This document shows positions 5,738 through 7,016 of a DNA stretch of 7,016 nucleotides, piece after piece; within the stretch, counting starts at the first letter, position 1; each line of letters opens with the position of its first letter. The notes below the pieces were generated by a model. It saw nothing but the letters and a program-made list of their open reading frames with translations. It had not been told where the DNA came from and ran no database searches. Origin of the DNA: Bacteroidales bacterium (GTDB taxonomy: Bacteria; Bacteroidota; Bacteroidia; Bacteroidales; UBA932). The stretch lies in the NCBI GenBank assembly GCA_017615445.1, contig JAGAAD010000040.1:1-7016 (forward strand), in the 5' to 3' direction. Position numbers and translations under genes: made by a program.

Positions 5738-6874
5738 GTGAGCCTGAAGGAATTTACCCGCAATCGTTGGACGAAGTTCACATTCTGGGCTTTGCTCTAC
5801 ATCGCATGGGTAATCTGGCTTGGCAATTTCTGGTGGCTTTTCGGCCTGATAGTCATCTTCGATGTCTTCATCACCAAAAAAGTCCATTGGAACTTCTGGA
5901 AAAAGAGATACAAGGAAGGCGAAAAGAAAGACCCTGTGAACGAATGGTTAGACGCCATCATCTTCGCGGTCATAGTCGTTACCTTTATCAACATTTTCTT
6001 CTTCCAGGCCTTTAAGATTCCTTCACCCTCGATGGAAAAGACTCTCTACACAGGAGACCATCTTTTCGTCGGCAAATTGACATACGGACCACGCATCCCG
6101 CAGACTCCGCTGACCATTCCCTTCACTCACAACGTCATCTTTGGGAAAGAGTCTTATTCGAAGCTCATCCAGAGTGACTACCGCAGGCTGAAAGGATTCA
6201 GGAAAGTTCAGAGAGGCGATATCGTGGTGTTTGGATTCCCGAACGGCGACACCGTTCTCCGCAAGGCCCCGATGGAGGATTACTACACCCTCTGCCGGTA
6301 CTACGGAAAGAAGACGGTAATCTCCAAGCTCGGCCCGGTCGTTGCCCGCCCCGCGGACAAGGTGGACCACTACGTGAAGAGATGTGTCGCGATTCCCGGA
6401 GACACCCTCGAGGTCAAAGACGGCCTTGTGTGGATCAACGGAGAGCAGCAGCAAGTCTACAAAGGAATTCAGATCACGGATCGAATGGAGAAGGTGCAGG
6501 GCGATTATAGGGAGATTTTCCCGTTCTCGCCGGACTTCACCTGGAGCAGGGATTACTTCGGACCACTTTGGGTCCCTCAGAAGGGAGCGACCGTTCAGCT
6601 CACTTCCGAAAACCTTCCGCTTTACCGGAGGATAATCGAAGTGTACGAGCATTCTTCGCTTGAAGAAGCTCTGGCTGCAGGGGAGTACACCTTCAAGATG
6701 GACTACTACTTTATGATGGGAGACAACAGACACAACTCCCTCGACTCAAGGTACTGGGGCTTCGTCCCTGAAGACCACATAGTCGGAAGGCCGGTTGTCG
6801 TTTGGCTCTCTACGGACTCGGGGAAGAGATTCCCGCGCAGCATACGCTGGAAGCGTTTCCTGAAGTTCGTTTAA
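5738..6874 (+). CDS. lepB: Signal peptidase I
   Basis: This inner-membrane serine protease removes signal peptides from exported proteins. The 378-residue protein starts at GTG; no in-frame ATG occurs before residue 99, and a later start would lose the anchor. Hydrophobic segments lie at about 14-28, 31-46 and 72-92. The catalytic serine is S98 in IPSPSM, directly after the last helix, and the lysine general base is K214 in VKRCVAIPGD. GDIVVFGFP and MMGDNRHNSLDSRYWGFV (GDN at 328-330) are the other conserved boxes. Serine and lysine are 116 residues apart, about twice the E. coli spacing (S90, K145), and a further insertion of roughly 90 residues precedes the GDN box; such enlargements are, to my knowledge, common in Bacteroidota. 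It follows rplT by five bases and precedes rpmB by 32, an unexpected neighbourhood. Confidence 0.95.
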   Translation: MSLKEFTRNRWTKFTFWALLYIAWVIWLGNFWWLFGLIVIFDVFITKKVHWNFWKKRYKEGEKKDPVNEWLDAIIFAVIVVTFINIFFFQAFKIPSPSMEKTLYTGDHLFVGKLTYGPRIPQTPLTIPFTHNVIFGKESYSKLIQSDYRRLKGFRKVQRGDIVVFGFPNGDTVLRKAPMEDYYTLCRYYGKKTVISKLGPVVARPADKVDHYVKRCVAIPGDTLEVKDGLVWINGEQQQVYKGIQITDRMEKVQGDYREIFPFSPDFTWSRDYFGPLWVPQKGATVQLTSENLPLYRRIIEVYEHSSLEEALAAGEYTFKMDYYFMMGDNRHNSLDSRYWGFVPEDHIVGRPVVVWLSTDSGKRFPRSIRWKRFLKFV

Positions 6875-6906
6875 CAAAGATTATTAATAAATAAAAAACT
6901 ATAATT

Positions 6907-7016
6907 ATGGCAAAGGTTTGTCAAATAACCGGAAGAAAGAGAATGAAAGGCAACAACGTTGCCCATTCCAAGCTGCGCACCAAGCGCGACTTCTCCGTCA
7001 ACCTCAAGAACAAGCG
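6907..7016 (+). CDS. rpmB: 50S ribosomal protein L28, partial (N-terminal 36 codons)
   Basis: The reading frame from ATG 6907 gives [22 protein letters not shown] followed by a basic stretch, the classic opening of L28 in Bacteroidota (CQITGK...GNNVSHSKRRTKR). The window ends inside the gene, roughly halfway. The 32-bp gap after lepB is AT-rich (AATAAATAAAAAACTATAATT) and contains no clear TAnnTTTG box, so read-through from the upstream operon is likely but a separate promoter is not excluded. In this phylum rpmG commonly follows. Confidence 0.95.
   Translation, partial: MAKVCQITGRKRMKGNNVAHSKLRTKRDFSVNLKNK

Overview
The window looks like chromosomal DNA from a member of the Bacteroidota, most probably the Bacteroidales. 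Four things point there. The thrS-infC-rpmI-rplT order is followed by an L28 of the Bacteroidota type. A DUF4199 membrane protein sits beside a family 2 glycosyltransferase. Two boxes match the Bacteroidota -7 promoter element (TAnnTTTG). Start codons are preceded by A-rich sequence rather than a strong Shine-Dalgarno. The coding regions are fairly GC-rich for this group, so a classical Bacteroides species is less likely than a higher-GC gut lineage, but genus cannot be set from the sequence alone.

Layout. Positions 1-507 hold no gene I can support. They carry a dense run of short palindromes: a GC-rich palindrome cluster (24-76) and three unrelated families of tandem hairpin repeats (120-256, 271-344, 384-487). 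Leftward from 2688 to 508 runs a compact three-gene unit: a DUF4199 four-helix membrane protein, a polyprenyl-phosphate glycosyltransferase of the GtrB/DPM1 type, and an unrecognised lipoprotein. The genes are 4 bp apart and then share 1 bp (TAATG). From 2744 rightward runs a translation unit: thrS, infC, rpmI, rplT, then lepB (signal peptidase I) and the start of rpmB, which is cut by the window edge. The two units diverge from a 55-bp intergenic region in which two -7 boxes form a perfect inverted repeat.

How the genes work together. The rightward unit supplies a tRNA synthetase, an initiation factor, three ribosomal proteins and the protease that clears signal peptides from exported proteins. 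The leftward unit looks like an envelope glycan-modification module: a lipid-linked sugar donor made at the inner membrane, a membrane partner and a lipoprotein. Its substrate is unknown.

The main oddities are these. The threonyl-tRNA synthetase lacks almost all of its N-terminal TGS domain, and an in-frame stop directly upstream rules out a longer start. The divergent promoters overlap so closely that they should exclude each other. lepB lies inside a ribosomal protein operon. The repeat block contains hairpin copies whose stems differ by paired, compensatory changes. I did not find a defence system, mobile element or CRISPR array.
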